A stretch of DNA of 64,000 bases from Haloferax denitrificans ATCC 35960. GTDB lineage: Archaea > Halobacteriota > Halobacteria > Halobacteriales > Haloferacaceae. The notes under the pieces were generated by a model. It was not told the DNA's origin, searched no databases, and saw nothing but the letters and a program-made list of their open reading frames with translations. Shown piece by piece: positions 17,165 to 25,699 of this stretch. The translations under genes were made by a program, and so were the position numbers. Positions within the stretch are counted from its first letter, which is position 1. The number at the start of each line of letters is the position of its first letter. Location of the stretch: positions 124,001 to 188,000 of the forward strand of contig NZ_AOLP01000019.1 of the NCBI RefSeq assembly GCF_000337795.1, in the 5' to 3' direction.

Positions 17165-17408
17165 TCGTTTCCCCCCCTGCCCTGACGCTGCGCGTCTCCC
17201 TGCCCGGAGCGCGCGCCTGGACGTATCATGAATCTCAGATTGTCAGTTGTTGCTATAAATGTAGAGGTGTAGTTTCTCTCGCTGAAAAACCGGTTCTCAG
17301 TCCGGGTGAGACGCCGTTTAGCACCCGATACGCTGAGAGACACGACAGCGAAACGAGGCTCGACGGGCCGCAACGGACGCGACAGCCACGGACGCGGACG
17401 GTCGGTCG
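17165..17408 (-). promoter_or_regulatory. Promoter region with AATCT-C-AGATT palindrome
   Basis: On the minus strand, ATTTATAG (plus-strand 17253-17260) is a TATA element whose expected start site falls near 17232. There the 11-bp palindrome AATCTCAGATT (17231-17241) is found, a plausible operator. The leader to the 17164 gene would be about 70 nt. The rest of the interval, up to the 3' end of the regulator gene, is featureless. Confidence 0.4.
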
Positions 17409-17747
17409 TCAGTCGGTTCCGGTCTCGGCTCGCTCGCTCGATAACGTGGGGGTCGAGCGGACCTCGGTCCGGAACCCCTCGGTGGTAAGCGAGACGACCG
17501 TCTCGTCGAAGTCGCAGTCGTAGCGGCGGCGATGCGTGCCGTCGTCGCGGACCTCGGTCGCCGAACTGACGAGCCCGCACTCGCACAGCCGGTCGAGCCG
17601 CCGGTACACGGTCGGAAGCGAGAGGTCGAGCGTCTCACCGAGCTCCTTGGCAGTGCGGGACTCACGGCGGAGCGCCACGAGCAGTGCCCTGGACTCGGTG
17701 TCTCCCAGTATATCGAGGAGTTCGTCGCTCGACGCACGTCCGTCCAT
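17409..17747 (-). CDS. Winged-helix transcriptional regulator
   Basis: A 112-residue ArsR-like winged-helix protein. The HTH reads SRTAKELGETLDLSLPTVYRRLDRLCECGLV, followed by a wing (EVRDDGTHRRRYDCDFDETVVSL). There is no ligand-binding domain beyond the HTH. Start taken as MDGRASSDELLDILGD at 17747; CTTTATAC about 30 nt upstream (17773-17779) fits a leaderless promoter, and the longer frame to 17879 would include it. The target is unknown; the 16742-17164 gene next door is a candidate. Confidence 0.82.
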   Translation of the reverse strand: MDGRASSDELLDILGDTESRALLVALRRESRTAKELGETLDLSLPTVYRRLDRLCECGLVSSATEVRDDGTHRRRYDCDFDETVVSLTTEGFRTEVRSTPTLSSERAETGTD

Positions 17748-18083
17748 CTCTGATGAAAGCCTCCGAATGAGCGTATAAAGTAGTTGCGCCCCTGCGGCAG
17801 TGACCGCCTTCAGCGCGGGCAAGCGGGGTACCAGAGGGCCGAATCGGGGGACTCCAGTAACACTATGACAATTGGACACCTCGCGTGCGGACGAAGACGG
17901 CTGACAGCGGGACCGCCTCCCTCACAGACGACGCGGTGGAGTCGCGACGTTCGTCGGTGAGACGACCGCCGCGACGCGTGAGCACAGCGCCGACCGAGTC
18001 GCGCGCGGACGAATCACCCGCCGGCGCGACAAATATTCTCGAACGGCTGAATGTACTCTAAGACGTAGTATGGTCGTCTGAGG
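17748..18083. other. Intergenic region before the mrp operon
   Basis: 336 bp between the divergent HTH gene and the mrp promoter. It holds the HTH-gene TATA (17773-17779) and, at 18061-18079, a short inverted repeat AGACG-N9-CGTCT directly upstream of the mrp TATA. Otherwise I see no gene or structure; short open frames here have no supporting features. Confidence 0.5.
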
Positions 18084-18091
18084 ATATAAAT
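18084..18091 (+). promoter_or_regulatory. TATA box of the mrp operon
   Basis: ATATAAAT within GGATATAAATTTCG is a strong archaeal box A. The expected start site near 18112 coincides with an ATG that opens a short ORF, so the mrp transcript would carry about 105 nt before the GTG start of mrpA. The inverted repeat AGACG-N9-CGTCT immediately upstream could be an activator or repressor site. Confidence 0.6.
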
Positions 18092-18111
18092 TTCGCCCTC
18101 CCATGGAAATC

Positions 18112-18183
18112 ATGAAGATCAGAAAAACGCCGAAGAAATCGACCGACCGTCACATTTCGGTGCCGAATAGCCAACGGGTTTGA
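18112..18183 (+). other. Possible leaderless 23-codon upstream ORF of the mrp operon
   Basis: The ATG coincides with the predicted transcription start and encodes 23 residues beginning MKIRKTPKKS, unusually basic for this proteome. The TGA overlaps an in-frame TTG of mrpA (TTGA at 18180-18183), the same overlap style used between the mrp genes. It could be a translated leader peptide coupling to mrpA, or a chance ORF. Confidence 0.25.
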
Positions 18184-18218
18184 CAACACCTAAGTCGGCG
18201 CTTCCCGCAATTTCCCCC

Positions 18219-20624
18219 GTGCAACCCACACCGGAAGTCGTCCTCGCGGTCGTCTTCTTGCCGTTTCTCGCCGCGGCGTTCACCCCGGTAGTCTACCGGA
18301 TCTTGGGTGAGCGCACGGCGTACTTCGCGGCCGCCGTCGCGCTGGTCACGCTCGGCCTCGTGACGGACCAGTATCTCGCGGGGGCGCACGGAACCGTGTC
18401 GTTCGATTGGATTCCCTCGCTCGGAGTCTCGCTGGCGTTTCACGTAGACGGGTTGGCGCTTCTCATCGCCTTCCTCGCCAGCGGCGTCGGCGTGCTCATC
18501 CTCACGTACTCTGGAGGATACATGCACGGCGAACCGGGCCAGGCGAAATACTACGCGACCCTGTTGGCGTTCATGGGCTCGATGCTCGGCGTCGCCCTCG
18601 CGGGCGACCTCGTCGCCCTGTTCGTCTTCTGGGAGCTGACGAGCCTCTCGTCGTTCATCCTCATCGGCCACTACACCGGCGAGGAAGCGTCCCAGTACGC
18701 CGCCCGGAAGTCGATGCTCATCACCGTCTCCGGCGGCCTGTTCATGCTGGTCGGCTTCCTGCTTCTCGTCTGGGCGTCCGGCCAGACGACGGCCATCGAG
18801 GGGACGACCTACAGCATCCCGCTTTTGGTCGAACACGCGGACGCGATTCGCGAGGTCCTGACGGCCTCCGGCCTGCTCGTCCCCGTGCTCGTCCTCGTCG
18901 GTCTCGGCGCGGCGACGAAGTCCGCGCAGGTGCCGTTCCACGTCTGGCTTCCCAACGCGATGGAGGCTCCGACGCCGGTCTCGGCGTTCCTCCACTCCGC
19001 GACGATGGTCAAAGCCGGCGTCTACCTCGTCGGCCGGTTCCGCCCGCTGTTCCTCCCCGAGGACGCGGCGGTCCTCGGCGAGTGGACGCTCGTCTTCGCC
19101 GTGCTCGGCCTGTTGACGATGACCGTCGCGGCCATGCTCGCGGTGAGCGCGACCGACATCAAGGAACTGCTCGCGTACTCGACGGCCTCGCACCTCGGCC
19201 TCATCATCGCCGCCTTCGGCTTCGCCAACAGCTACGGCGCGGAGGCCGGCGCGTTCCACATCCTGAACCACGCGAGCTTCAAGGCCGCGCTGTTCATGGT
19301 CGCGGGCATCATCGCCCACGAGGCCGGAACGCGGAACATCGACCGCCTCGGCGGGCTCCGGAAACACCTGCCCGTGACGGCCGTCATCGCGGTCGTCGCG
19401 TCGCTGTCGATGGCCGGCTTCCCGCCGTTCAACGGCTTCTACTCGAAGGAACTGCTGTTCGAATCGACGTACTACGCCGCCGAACACATGGGCGGCGTCG
19501 CGTGGGTCTTCCCGGTCGTCGCGGTGTTCGGGAGCGTCTTCACGTTCCTCTACTCCATCAAGTTCGCCTCGCTGTTCTTCGGCGACGAACCCGACGGACT
19601 GGGCCACGTCCACCGCCCGCCGGTGGCCATGCTCGTCCCGCCGGCGATTCTCGGCGCGCTCGTCCTCGCCATCTCCGCCCAGCCGAACCTCTTCATCGAG
19701 GGGCTCATCGGCGACGTGTACGGGAGCGTCGTCCCCGGCGAGGCGCACTCCTTTTCGGTCCACTTCCCGACCGAACTGACTCCGTACGTGATTATGAGTA
19801 TCATCACCATCGTCGTCGGCGCGGCCGCCTTCCCGTTCTACGACCGCATCCACGACGCCATCAACGCGGCCCTGCGCGGCCCCGTCCGCGCGAACTGGTG
19901 GTACGACAACTTCGTCGAGGGGCTGACGACGGCGAGCGTCGCCGTCACGCCGAAGATTCAGACCGGCCTCCTGCGCACCTACACGACGTGGGGCCTCTTC
20001 GGCTTCGTCGCGCTCGCGCTCGGCGGCTACGCGGCCGCCGGCGTCTCCCTGCCCGGCTTCGACGGACTCAGCGTGTCGATACCGATCGTGCTCGTGCTCC
20101 TCGTCGCGCTCGTCGCCGCGTTCGCGGTCGACATCGCGCCGTCGCACGTGGCCGGCGTCCTGACGCTGTCTATCGTCGGCTTCATGGTCGCCATCTTCTA
20201 CATCCTCGCGGACGCGCCCGACCTCGCGTTGACCCAGTTGGTCGTCGAGACGCTGGTGTTGGTCATCTTCCTGCTCGTCTTGGACCGCCTGCCGGCGTTC
20301 TACGGCGACGCGCCGGACCGACTCGTCTCCGTCCGCGACGGCCTGCTATCGCTCGCCGTCGGCGGCACGGTGTTCCTCACCGTCCTGCTGTCGACGAACG
20401 CCTCGCCCGACCCGCTCCTCCGGGAGTTCATCGTGGCGCGGGCGGGCGTTCCGGCGGAACACGGGCCCTTTTTCGCGGACTACGGCGGCGGGTCGAACGT
20501 CGTCAACGTCATCCTCGTCGACTTCCGTGGAATCGACACCATGGGCGAGATTTCGGTCGTCGTGATGGCGTCGATCGCCATCCTGACGCTGATTCGCATG
20601 CGAACGCGGGGTGAGACCCAATGA
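18219..20624 (+). CDS. mrpA: Na+/H+ antiporter subunit MrpA (MnhA)
   Basis: Large membrane subunit of the Mrp antiporter, related to NuoL. About 800 residues with some 20 transmembrane segments. The proton-channel core has FHVDGLALLIAFLASGVGVLI, FWELTSLSSFILIGHYTG, the TM7-type lysine region ATKSAQVPFHVWLPNAMEAPTPVSAFLHSATMVKAG (shown here with its key words) and SMAGFPPFNGFYSKELLFE. The C-terminus carries the DUF4040/MbhE-like domain (APDLALTQLVVETLVLVIFL). Start GTG 18219 gives MQPTPEVVLAVVFLP; TTG 18180 is an alternative. First gene of a seven-gene operon that exchanges cytoplasmic Na+ for H+. Confidence 0.92.
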   Translation: MQPTPEVVLAVVFLPFLAAAFTPVVYRILGERTAYFAAAVALVTLGLVTDQYLAGAHGTVSFDWIPSLGVSLAFHVDGLALLIAFLASGVGVLILTYSGGYMHGEPGQAKYYATLLAFMGSMLGVALAGDLVALFVFWELTSLSSFILIGHYTGEEASQYAARKSMLITVSGGLFMLVGFLLLVWASGQTTAIEGTTYSIPLLVEHADAIREVLTASGLLVPVLVLVGLGAATKSAQVPFHVWLPNAMEAPTPVSAFLHSATMVKAGVYLVGRFRPLFLPEDAAVLGEWTLVFAVLGLLTMTVAAMLAVSATDIKELLAYSTASHLGLIIAAFGFANSYGAEAGAFHILNHASFKAALFMVAGIIAHEAGTRNIDRLGGLRKHLPVTAVIAVVASLSMAGFPPFNGFYSKELLFESTYYAAEHMGGVAWVFPVVAVFGSVFTFLYSIKFASLFFGDEPDGLGHVHRPPVAMLVPPAILGALVLAISAQPNLFIEGLIGDVYGSVVPGEAHSFSVHFPTELTPYVIMSIITIVVGAAAFPFYDRIHDAINAALRGPVRANWWYDNFVEGLTTASVAVTPKIQTGLLRTYTTWGLFGFVALALGGYAAAGVSLPGFDGLSVSIPIVLVLLVALVAAFAVDIAPSHVAGVLTLSIVGFMVAIFYILADAPDLALTQLVVETLVLVIFLLVLDRLPAFYGDAPDRLVSVRDGLLSLAVGGTVFLTVLLSTNASPDPLLREFIVARAGVPAEHGPFFADYGGGSNVVNVILVDFRGIDTMGEISVVVMASIAILTLIRMRTRGETQ

Positions 20625-21094
20625 ACGGCTCGTCCGGCCGGACGACCGTCATCTCGCGGACCGTCGCGCGCATCGTCGTCCCCATCATCCTGGTGACGGC
20701 CATCGCGCTGTTGTTCCGCGGGCACAACCTCCCCGGCGGCGGCTTCATCGGGGCCGTCCTCGCGGCCGCCGCCTTCGCGCTCGTCTACATCATCTTCGGG
20801 CTGGAGTTCATCCAGCGCGAGATTCTCGCCATCAAACCCGACGGCTCGGAGCAACACCGGCTCGTCGAGACCTATCGCTGGATGGCCTCGCTCGGCCTCG
20901 CAATCGCCGTGGCGTCCAGCCTCGCCCCGCTCGCGTTCGGCGCGCCGTTCCTGACCCAGGGCGTGCTCTTCTTGGAGCACCTGCCCCTCTACGGCGAACT
21001 CGAGGTCGCGAGCGCGTTCGCCTTCGACCTCGGCGTCTTCTTCGCCGTCGTCGGCGGCCTGCTCACCATCGTCGCGGAGGTCGGTAACGAATGA
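20621..21094 (+). CDS. mrpB: Na+/H+ antiporter subunit MrpB
   Basis: 157 residues with four hydrophobic segments. It begins with the MnhB signature RTVARIVVPIILVTAIALLFRGHNLPGGGFIGA and ends with a helix rich in phenylalanine (FAFDLGVFFAVVGGLLTIVAEVG). Its ATG overlaps the mrpA TGA by four bases (ATGA), implying translational coupling. Essential small subunit of the Mrp complex. Confidence 0.93.
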   Translation: MNGSSGRTTVISRTVARIVVPIILVTAIALLFRGHNLPGGGFIGAVLAAAAFALVYIIFGLEFIQREILAIKPDGSEQHRLVETYRWMASLGLAIAVASSLAPLAFGAPFLTQGVLFLEHLPLYGELEVASAFAFDLGVFFAVVGGLLTIVAEVGNE

Positions 21095-21432
21095 TTCAGT
21101 TCTTCCTCGCCGCCACGCTCGGCGTCCTGTTCAGCATCGGCACGTACCTCGTGCTCCGACGCGACGTGGTTCGCGTCGTATGGGGTATCAGCATCATCAG
21201 CCAATCGGCCAACGTCTACCTCGTCACCATGGGTGGGTTCGACGGGCTCGCGCCCATCCTCTCGGGCCACGGCGCGAGCGGTCCCGCGCCCTCGGACCCC
21301 ATCGTGCAGGCGCTCGTCCTCACCGCCATCGTCATCGGCTTCGGGACGACCGCGCTCGCGCTCGTCTTGACCTACCGGGTGTACGAGGAACACGGCACAA
21401 TCGACATGTACGAACTCGGAGGGAGCAGATGA
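21091..21432 (+). CDS. mrpC: Na+/H+ antiporter subunit MrpC
   Basis: NuoK-like subunit of 113 residues with three transmembrane helices. Motifs RRDVVRVVWGISIISQSANVYLVTMG and DPIVQALVLTAIVIGFGTTALAL are characteristic, including the acidic/alanine pattern of the last helix. ATGA overlap with mrpB upstream and mrpD downstream. Confidence 0.93.
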   Translation: MIQFFLAATLGVLFSIGTYLVLRRDVVRVVWGISIISQSANVYLVTMGGFDGLAPILSGHGASGPAPSDPIVQALVLTAIVIGFGTTALALVLTYRVYEEHGTIDMYELGGSR

Positions 21433-23126
21433 GCACGCTCGTCATCGCACCGCTCCTCGTGGCGCTCGTGACGGCGATTTTGACGCTTCTCACGCGCCCG
21501 AGCGACATACTCCAACGGACGGTCAGCCTGCTCGGCGGCGTCGCCTACCTCGTCGCCGTCGCCGCCCTGTTCGACGCCGTGGTCCTGCCGCTCGGCGGCG
21601 AGTCGACCACGCTCGTCTATCAGGTGTCCAACTGGGCCGCGCCGTTCGGCATCACGCTCGTCGCCGACGCCCTGTCGGTGTTCATGCTGGCGCTCACCGG
21701 CTTCGTGTCGCTCCTGACGCTCGGTTACTCCGTCGCGTCGGTCGGCGCGTTCGGCCAGCGCCTCAGCTACCACACGCTGTTCCACTTCATGGTGGTCGGC
21801 GTCACCGGCTCGTTCCTCACCGGCGACATCTTCAACCTGTTCGTCTGGTTCGAGGTGATGCTCATGTCGAGCTACATCCTCGTGCTGTTTTACTCCGGCC
21901 GCGAGCACACCCGCGCGGCGCTCAACTACGTCGTGCTCAACCTCATCGGGAGCGCGGTGATGCTCGTCGCCATCGGCGGTCTCTACAGCACGACCGGGAC
22001 GCTCAACATGGCCGACATCGCCCGGCGACTGGCCGAACCGGCCGCCTACGACATCGCGCTCCTGCCGACGCTCGGCCTGTCGGCGGTGCTGTTTTCGGTG
22101 TTCGCGCTGAAGGCCGGCCTCGCACCCTTCCAGTTCTGGGTGCCCGCGGCCTACCGCGCCGCGCCGTCGCCGGTGACCGCGATGCTCGCCGGCGTCGTGA
22201 AGAAAGTCGGCGTCTACGCCATCGTTCGGCTCTACTTCACCATCTTCGCCGCGGCGTCCATCGACATCGGCTTCCTCGGCATCACCGGGGACTCGTTCCT
22301 CGGCTTCTTCGGCCCGGTCATGTTCGCCATGGCCGCGGTCAGCATCGTCCTCGGCGGCATCGGTGCCGTCGGCCGCGACGACGTGGACGGCATCCTCGCG
22401 TACTCCTCTATCAGTCAGGTGGGCTTTATCGTCCTCCCGCTGGCGGTGGCCGCGACCGCGCCGTCCGAGGCGGTTCGGGCGCTCGGCGTGACCGCCGCGC
22501 TGGTCTACGCGTTCAACCACGGCATCGCCAAGAGCCTGCTGTTCCTCGCGAGCGGCACGCTCAAAGACGCCGTCGGGAGCGACCGGCTCTCCGACCTCGG
22601 CGGCCTCGCCGACAGAGCGCCGGTGCTCGCGGCGGGCTTCCTGCTCGGCGCGCTGACGCTCATCGGCGTCCCGCCGCTTTCGGGCTTCTTCGGGAAGTAC
22701 CTCGTCTTCCAGGCGGCCGCGGAGGCGTTCGCCGCGGGCGCGGCCGGCGCGGGACTCGCGCTCGCCGTCGCGCTCGCCGGCGCTATCTTGACTATCGCCT
22801 ACTACACCCGCGCGTGGAACGCGGTGTTCTGGGGTCGCCCGAGCGACCTCGTCGACGCCGCGCTCCCCGAGCGCTGGACTGTCGGCTCCGGCGACGTGGC
22901 GATGACCGACGGCGGTGACGACGGCCTCAAACGGCTCGAACTCACCGCGCAGGTGACCGTCGTCGTCGCGCTCGCCGTCGCCGCCATCGGCTTCGGTATC
23001 GGCTTCGAGGCGCTGTTCGGTGCCGCGGACGCCGCGGCCCGCGCCGCCCTCGACACGAACGGCTACGTCGACGCCGTGATGCACGGTCCGGGCGTCGGCC
23101 TCGAATCCGGCGGGGGTGGCCACTGA
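21429..23126 (+). CDS. mrpD: Na+/H+ antiporter subunit MrpD
   Basis: NuoM/N-like proton-channel subunit, 565 residues, about 14 transmembrane helices. Key segments: GDIFNLFVWFEVMLMSSYIL, with the glutamate equivalent to that required in complex I subunits; the lysine helix LKAGLAPFQFWVPAAYRAAPSP; and NHGIAKSLLFLASGT with GVPPLSGFFGKYLVFQ. Start ATG 21429 overlaps the mrpC stop. An acidic insertion near the C-terminus (about residues 475-500, TVGSGDVAMTDGGDDG) is probably a cytoplasmic loop. Confidence 0.93.
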   Translation: MSTLVIAPLLVALVTAILTLLTRPSDILQRTVSLLGGVAYLVAVAALFDAVVLPLGGESTTLVYQVSNWAAPFGITLVADALSVFMLALTGFVSLLTLGYSVASVGAFGQRLSYHTLFHFMVVGVTGSFLTGDIFNLFVWFEVMLMSSYILVLFYSGREHTRAALNYVVLNLIGSAVMLVAIGGLYSTTGTLNMADIARRLAEPAAYDIALLPTLGLSAVLFSVFALKAGLAPFQFWVPAAYRAAPSPVTAMLAGVVKKVGVYAIVRLYFTIFAAASIDIGFLGITGDSFLGFFGPVMFAMAAVSIVLGGIGAVGRDDVDGILAYSSISQVGFIVLPLAVAATAPSEAVRALGVTAALVYAFNHGIAKSLLFLASGTLKDAVGSDRLSDLGGLADRAPVLAAGFLLGALTLIGVPPLSGFFGKYLVFQAAAEAFAAGAAGAGLALAVALAGAILTIAYYTRAWNAVFWGRPSDLVDAALPERWTVGSGDVAMTDGGDDGLKRLELTAQVTVVVALAVAAIGFGIGFEALFGAADAAARAALDTNGYVDAVMHGPGVGLESGGGGH

Positions 23127-23728
23127 TGAGCCGCCGCTGGCCGGTCTCGGGGCTCGTCATGGCCGTCCTCTGGCTGTTCGTCCGGGGCGTCGAACTGACG
23201 CCCCAGCGCCTGCTGGAGGAGTTCGTCATCGGCCTCGGCGTCGGGATGGGCATCGCCTTCTTCTTCCGGCGGTTCTACGGCGACGAAGCGCCCATCGCGC
23301 GGAGCCTCCGCGTCGCGCCCTACGCGGCGCTGTACCTCGCGACGTTCCTCTGGGAACTCCTCACGGCCAACGTCGACGTGGCGGTGCGGACGCTGTCGCC
23401 GTCGATGCCAATCGACCCCGCCGTGGTCGAGGTGCCGCTCCGCGTGCGGACGCCGCTCGCCATCACGACTATCGCGAACAGTATCACCCTCACTCCGGGG
23501 ACGCTGACCATGGACTACAACGACGAAACCAACTCGCTGTACGTGCACAGCATCGACGGGAGCGACCCCGACGGCATCCTCGAACCCATCCGCCGCTGGG
23601 AGGACTACGCGCTCATCATCTTCGACGAGGAACTGAAACCGGGCGACCCCGCGCCGCAAGTCGAGGGGGCCCCCGCGGACGGCGGCGACGCGCCCGCCGC
23701 CGCGCCGGGAGGTGAGCAACATGGCTGA
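23126..23728 (+). CDS. mrpE: Na+/H+ antiporter subunit MrpE
   Basis: 200 residues: two hydrophobic helices, then a cytoplasmic domain with LRVRTPLAITTIANSITLTPGTLTMDY split over a conserved region typical of MnhE, followed by LYVHSIDG. The C-terminal tail (about 30 residues) is Ala/Gly/Asp-rich and not part of the usual family. It shares one base with the mrpD stop (TGATG). Confidence 0.92.
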   Translation: MSRRWPVSGLVMAVLWLFVRGVELTPQRLLEEFVIGLGVGMGIAFFFRRFYGDEAPIARSLRVAPYAALYLATFLWELLTANVDVAVRTLSPSMPIDPAVVEVPLRVRTPLAITTIANSITLTPGTLTMDYNDETNSLYVHSIDGSDPDGILEPIRRWEDYALIIFDEELKPGDPAPQVEGAPADGGDAPAAAPGGEQHG

Positions 23729-24014
23729 GCCCGCGTACCTCGCGTGGATGGACACCGTCCTCTTCGCCGGTCTCGCGCTCGCCGCGGGGCTGACGCTCCT
23801 CGTGAGTTACCGCGTCATCCGCGGGCCGACGGTGCCCGACCGCGTCGTCGCGCTCGACACCATCGGGACGAACGTCGTCGCCATCGCGGCGCTGTACGCC
23901 ATCTGGAGCCAACAGGGCTACTTCGTCGGCGTGAGCCTCGTGCTCGCCATCATCGGCTTCATCAGCACGATTACCGTGGCTCGGTACGTCACGGAGGGGG
24001 ACATCATCGAATGA
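23721..24014 (+). CDS. mrpF: Na+/H+ antiporter subunit MrpF
   Basis: 97 residues, three transmembrane helices, with the MnhF motifs YRVIRGPTVPDRVVALDTIG and the ending FISTITVARYVTEGDIIE. The ATG at 23721 overlaps the mrpE stop by eight bases; an upstream in-frame GTG at 23712 is a less likely start. Confidence 0.92.
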   Translation: MAEPAYLAWMDTVLFAGLALAAGLTLLVSYRVIRGPTVPDRVVALDTIGTNVVAIAALYAIWSQQGYFVGVSLVLAIIGFISTITVARYVTEGDIIE

Positions 24015-24427
24015 CCGCCGCAGAAACCGCGGCCGCCGCGACGGCCGGTCCCGTTCGCGCGGCGCTCGTCATCCTCCTGACGGTCGTGGGGAGTTTCTTC
24101 CTCGTCGTCGGGACCATCGGCCTGCTCCGGTTCCCCAACGTCTACAACCGGATGCACGCCACCTCGAAGGCGACCACGCTGGGGGCGGCGTCCATCGCGC
24201 TCGCCGCGACGGTGTACTACCTGCCCCACGGCGACGGACTGATGGCGCTCGTCACGGTGTTGTTCCTGTTCCTCACCGCGCCGACGGGCGCGCACATGAT
24301 TTCGCAGGCCGCCCAGCGCATGGGCGTCCCGTTCCTCGACGGGGTCACGTGGCCGAAACAGGTCGCGTCGGGCGACGCCGACACCGCGGACGGCACCGAC
24401 GCCGACGCCGCGAACGGCGACGACTGA
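24011..24427 (+). CDS. mrpG: Na+/H+ antiporter subunit MrpG
   Basis: 138 residues with three helices and the MnhG motifs GTIGLLRFPNVYNRMHATSKATTLGAA split across helix 2 and FLFLTAPTGAHMISQAAQR. An Asp/Ala-rich tail of about 25 residues follows. ATGA overlap with mrpF. Last gene of the operon; coaBC converges from the other side with a 15-bp gap. Confidence 0.93.
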   Translation: MTAAETAAAATAGPVRAALVILLTVVGSFFLVVGTIGLLRFPNVYNRMHATSKATTLGAASIALAATVYYLPHGDGLMALVTVLFLFLTAPTGAHMISQAAQRMGVPFLDGVTWPKQVASGDADTADGTDADAANGDD

Positions 24428-24442
24428 CGACCCACCGAGGGG

Positions 24443-25603
24443 CTATTTTTCGAACTCGCCCGCCAGTTCGACAGCGACGCGAGCGCCGAGTCCGTCTTTC
24501 GACCCGACGAACTCGCTCGTCTCGTCGGCGCGGACGACGAGCGCGCGGGTCTCCGACGCGCCCATCACGGAGGCGTCGTTGGCGACGACGAAGGCGAGGC
24601 CGACGCGGTCCATGATGCGGCGGGCCTCGCCGACCATCGCCTCGTCGTCGCCGGTCGTCTCGGCCTTGAAGCCGACGATGGGGAGGTCCGGGTGCGACTC
24701 GCGGACGGTGTCGATGAGTTTCGGCGCGGGTTCGAGGTCGAGCGTGCGCGCCTCGCCGGAGCGAATCTTCTCGTCGGCCGCCTCGACGGTGAAGTCGGAG
24801 ATGGCGGCCGCGGAGACGAGCGCGTCGGCGCCGGCGTCGACCGCGGCCTCGACGGCCGAAAGCATCTCGGCGGCCGACTCGACGGCGAGCACGTCGGCGT
24901 AGTGGACGTCGTCGCCGTCGTGGACGAGCGTCACGTCCGCGCCGCGGACGGCGAGCGCGCGGGCGACGGCGCGGCCCGTGCGACCGGAGGCGCGGTTCGA
25001 GAGGGTGCGGATGGGGTCGATGGACTCGGTCGTCGCGCCGGCGGTGACGACAACCGACCTGCCGGCGAGCGTCTGTTCGGTCGTCGCTTTGGCCACGCCG
25101 GTGACGATGGCCTCCTCGGTGGCGATTTTCGCCTTTCCCTCCTCGATGCGCGGGTCGACGAACTCGACGCCCCACGACCGCACCCGCTCGATGGCGTCGA
25201 GGACGCCCGGGTGGTCGTACATGGGCTCGTGCATCGCGGGCGCGACGACGACCGGGACGCCCGCGCCGAGGGCGGTGGTCGCGGTGGTCGTCACCGGGGA
25301 GTCGTCGATGGCGGCGGCTATCTTGCCGACCGTGTTGGCGGTCGCGGGCGCGACGAGGAACACGTCTGCCCAGCCGTCGCGGCCGCAGAGATCGACGTGT
25401 TCGACGCGGCCGGTGATCTCGGTCACCACGTCGTGTTCGGTGGCGAACTCGACCGCCCACGGGTGGATGATTCCCGTCGCGGCGTCGGTCATCACCGCGC
25501 GGACCGACGCGCCCCGCCGGCGGAGTTCGTGCGCCAACTCGACGACTTTCACGGCCGCGATACTTCCCGTCACCCCGAGCGCGACGTTCACTCCTTCGAG
25601 CAT
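24443..25603 (-). CDS. coaBC: CoaBC: phosphopantothenoylcysteine decarboxylase / phosphopantothenate--cysteine ligase
   Basis: Bifunctional coenzyme A enzyme of 386 residues. The N-terminal flavoprotein decarboxylase CoaC has VTGSIAAVKVVELAHELRR, the catalytic-His region DLCGRDGWADVFLVAPATANTVGKIA and PAMHEPMYDHP. The C-terminal ligase CoaB has VVVTAGATTESIDPIRTLSNRASGR, LVSAAAISDFTVEA and VGFKAET. The full fusion is intact. Start ATG 25603. Confidence 0.94.
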   Translation of the reverse strand: MLEGVNVALGVTGSIAAVKVVELAHELRRRGASVRAVMTDAATGIIHPWAVEFATEHDVVTEITGRVEHVDLCGRDGWADVFLVAPATANTVGKIAAAIDDSPVTTTATTALGAGVPVVVAPAMHEPMYDHPGVLDAIERVRSWGVEFVDPRIEEGKAKIATEEAIVTGVAKATTEQTLAGRSVVVTAGATTESIDPIRTLSNRASGRTGRAVARALAVRGADVTLVHDGDDVHYADVLAVESAAEMLSAVEAAVDAGADALVSAAAISDFTVEAADEKIRSGEARTLDLEPAPKLIDTVRESHPDLPIVGFKAETTGDDEAMVGEARRIMDRVGLAFVVANDASVMGASETRALVVRADETSEFVGSKDGLGARVAVELAGEFEK

Positions 25604-25699
25604 TCACTCGCCTCTGCGCCCGCTACCCGCTAAAAGGATTCGCGTCCGCGGGCGAGCGCAGGACCACGAGGTGACCCGCCCGCGGTGTGGTCGGGTCGG

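Noticed and set aside
17922-18113. 63-codon minus-strand frame before the mrp operon
   Set aside because: It starts downstream of no promoter, overlaps the mrp TATA region and has an arginine-rich composition atypical of haloarchaeal proteins.
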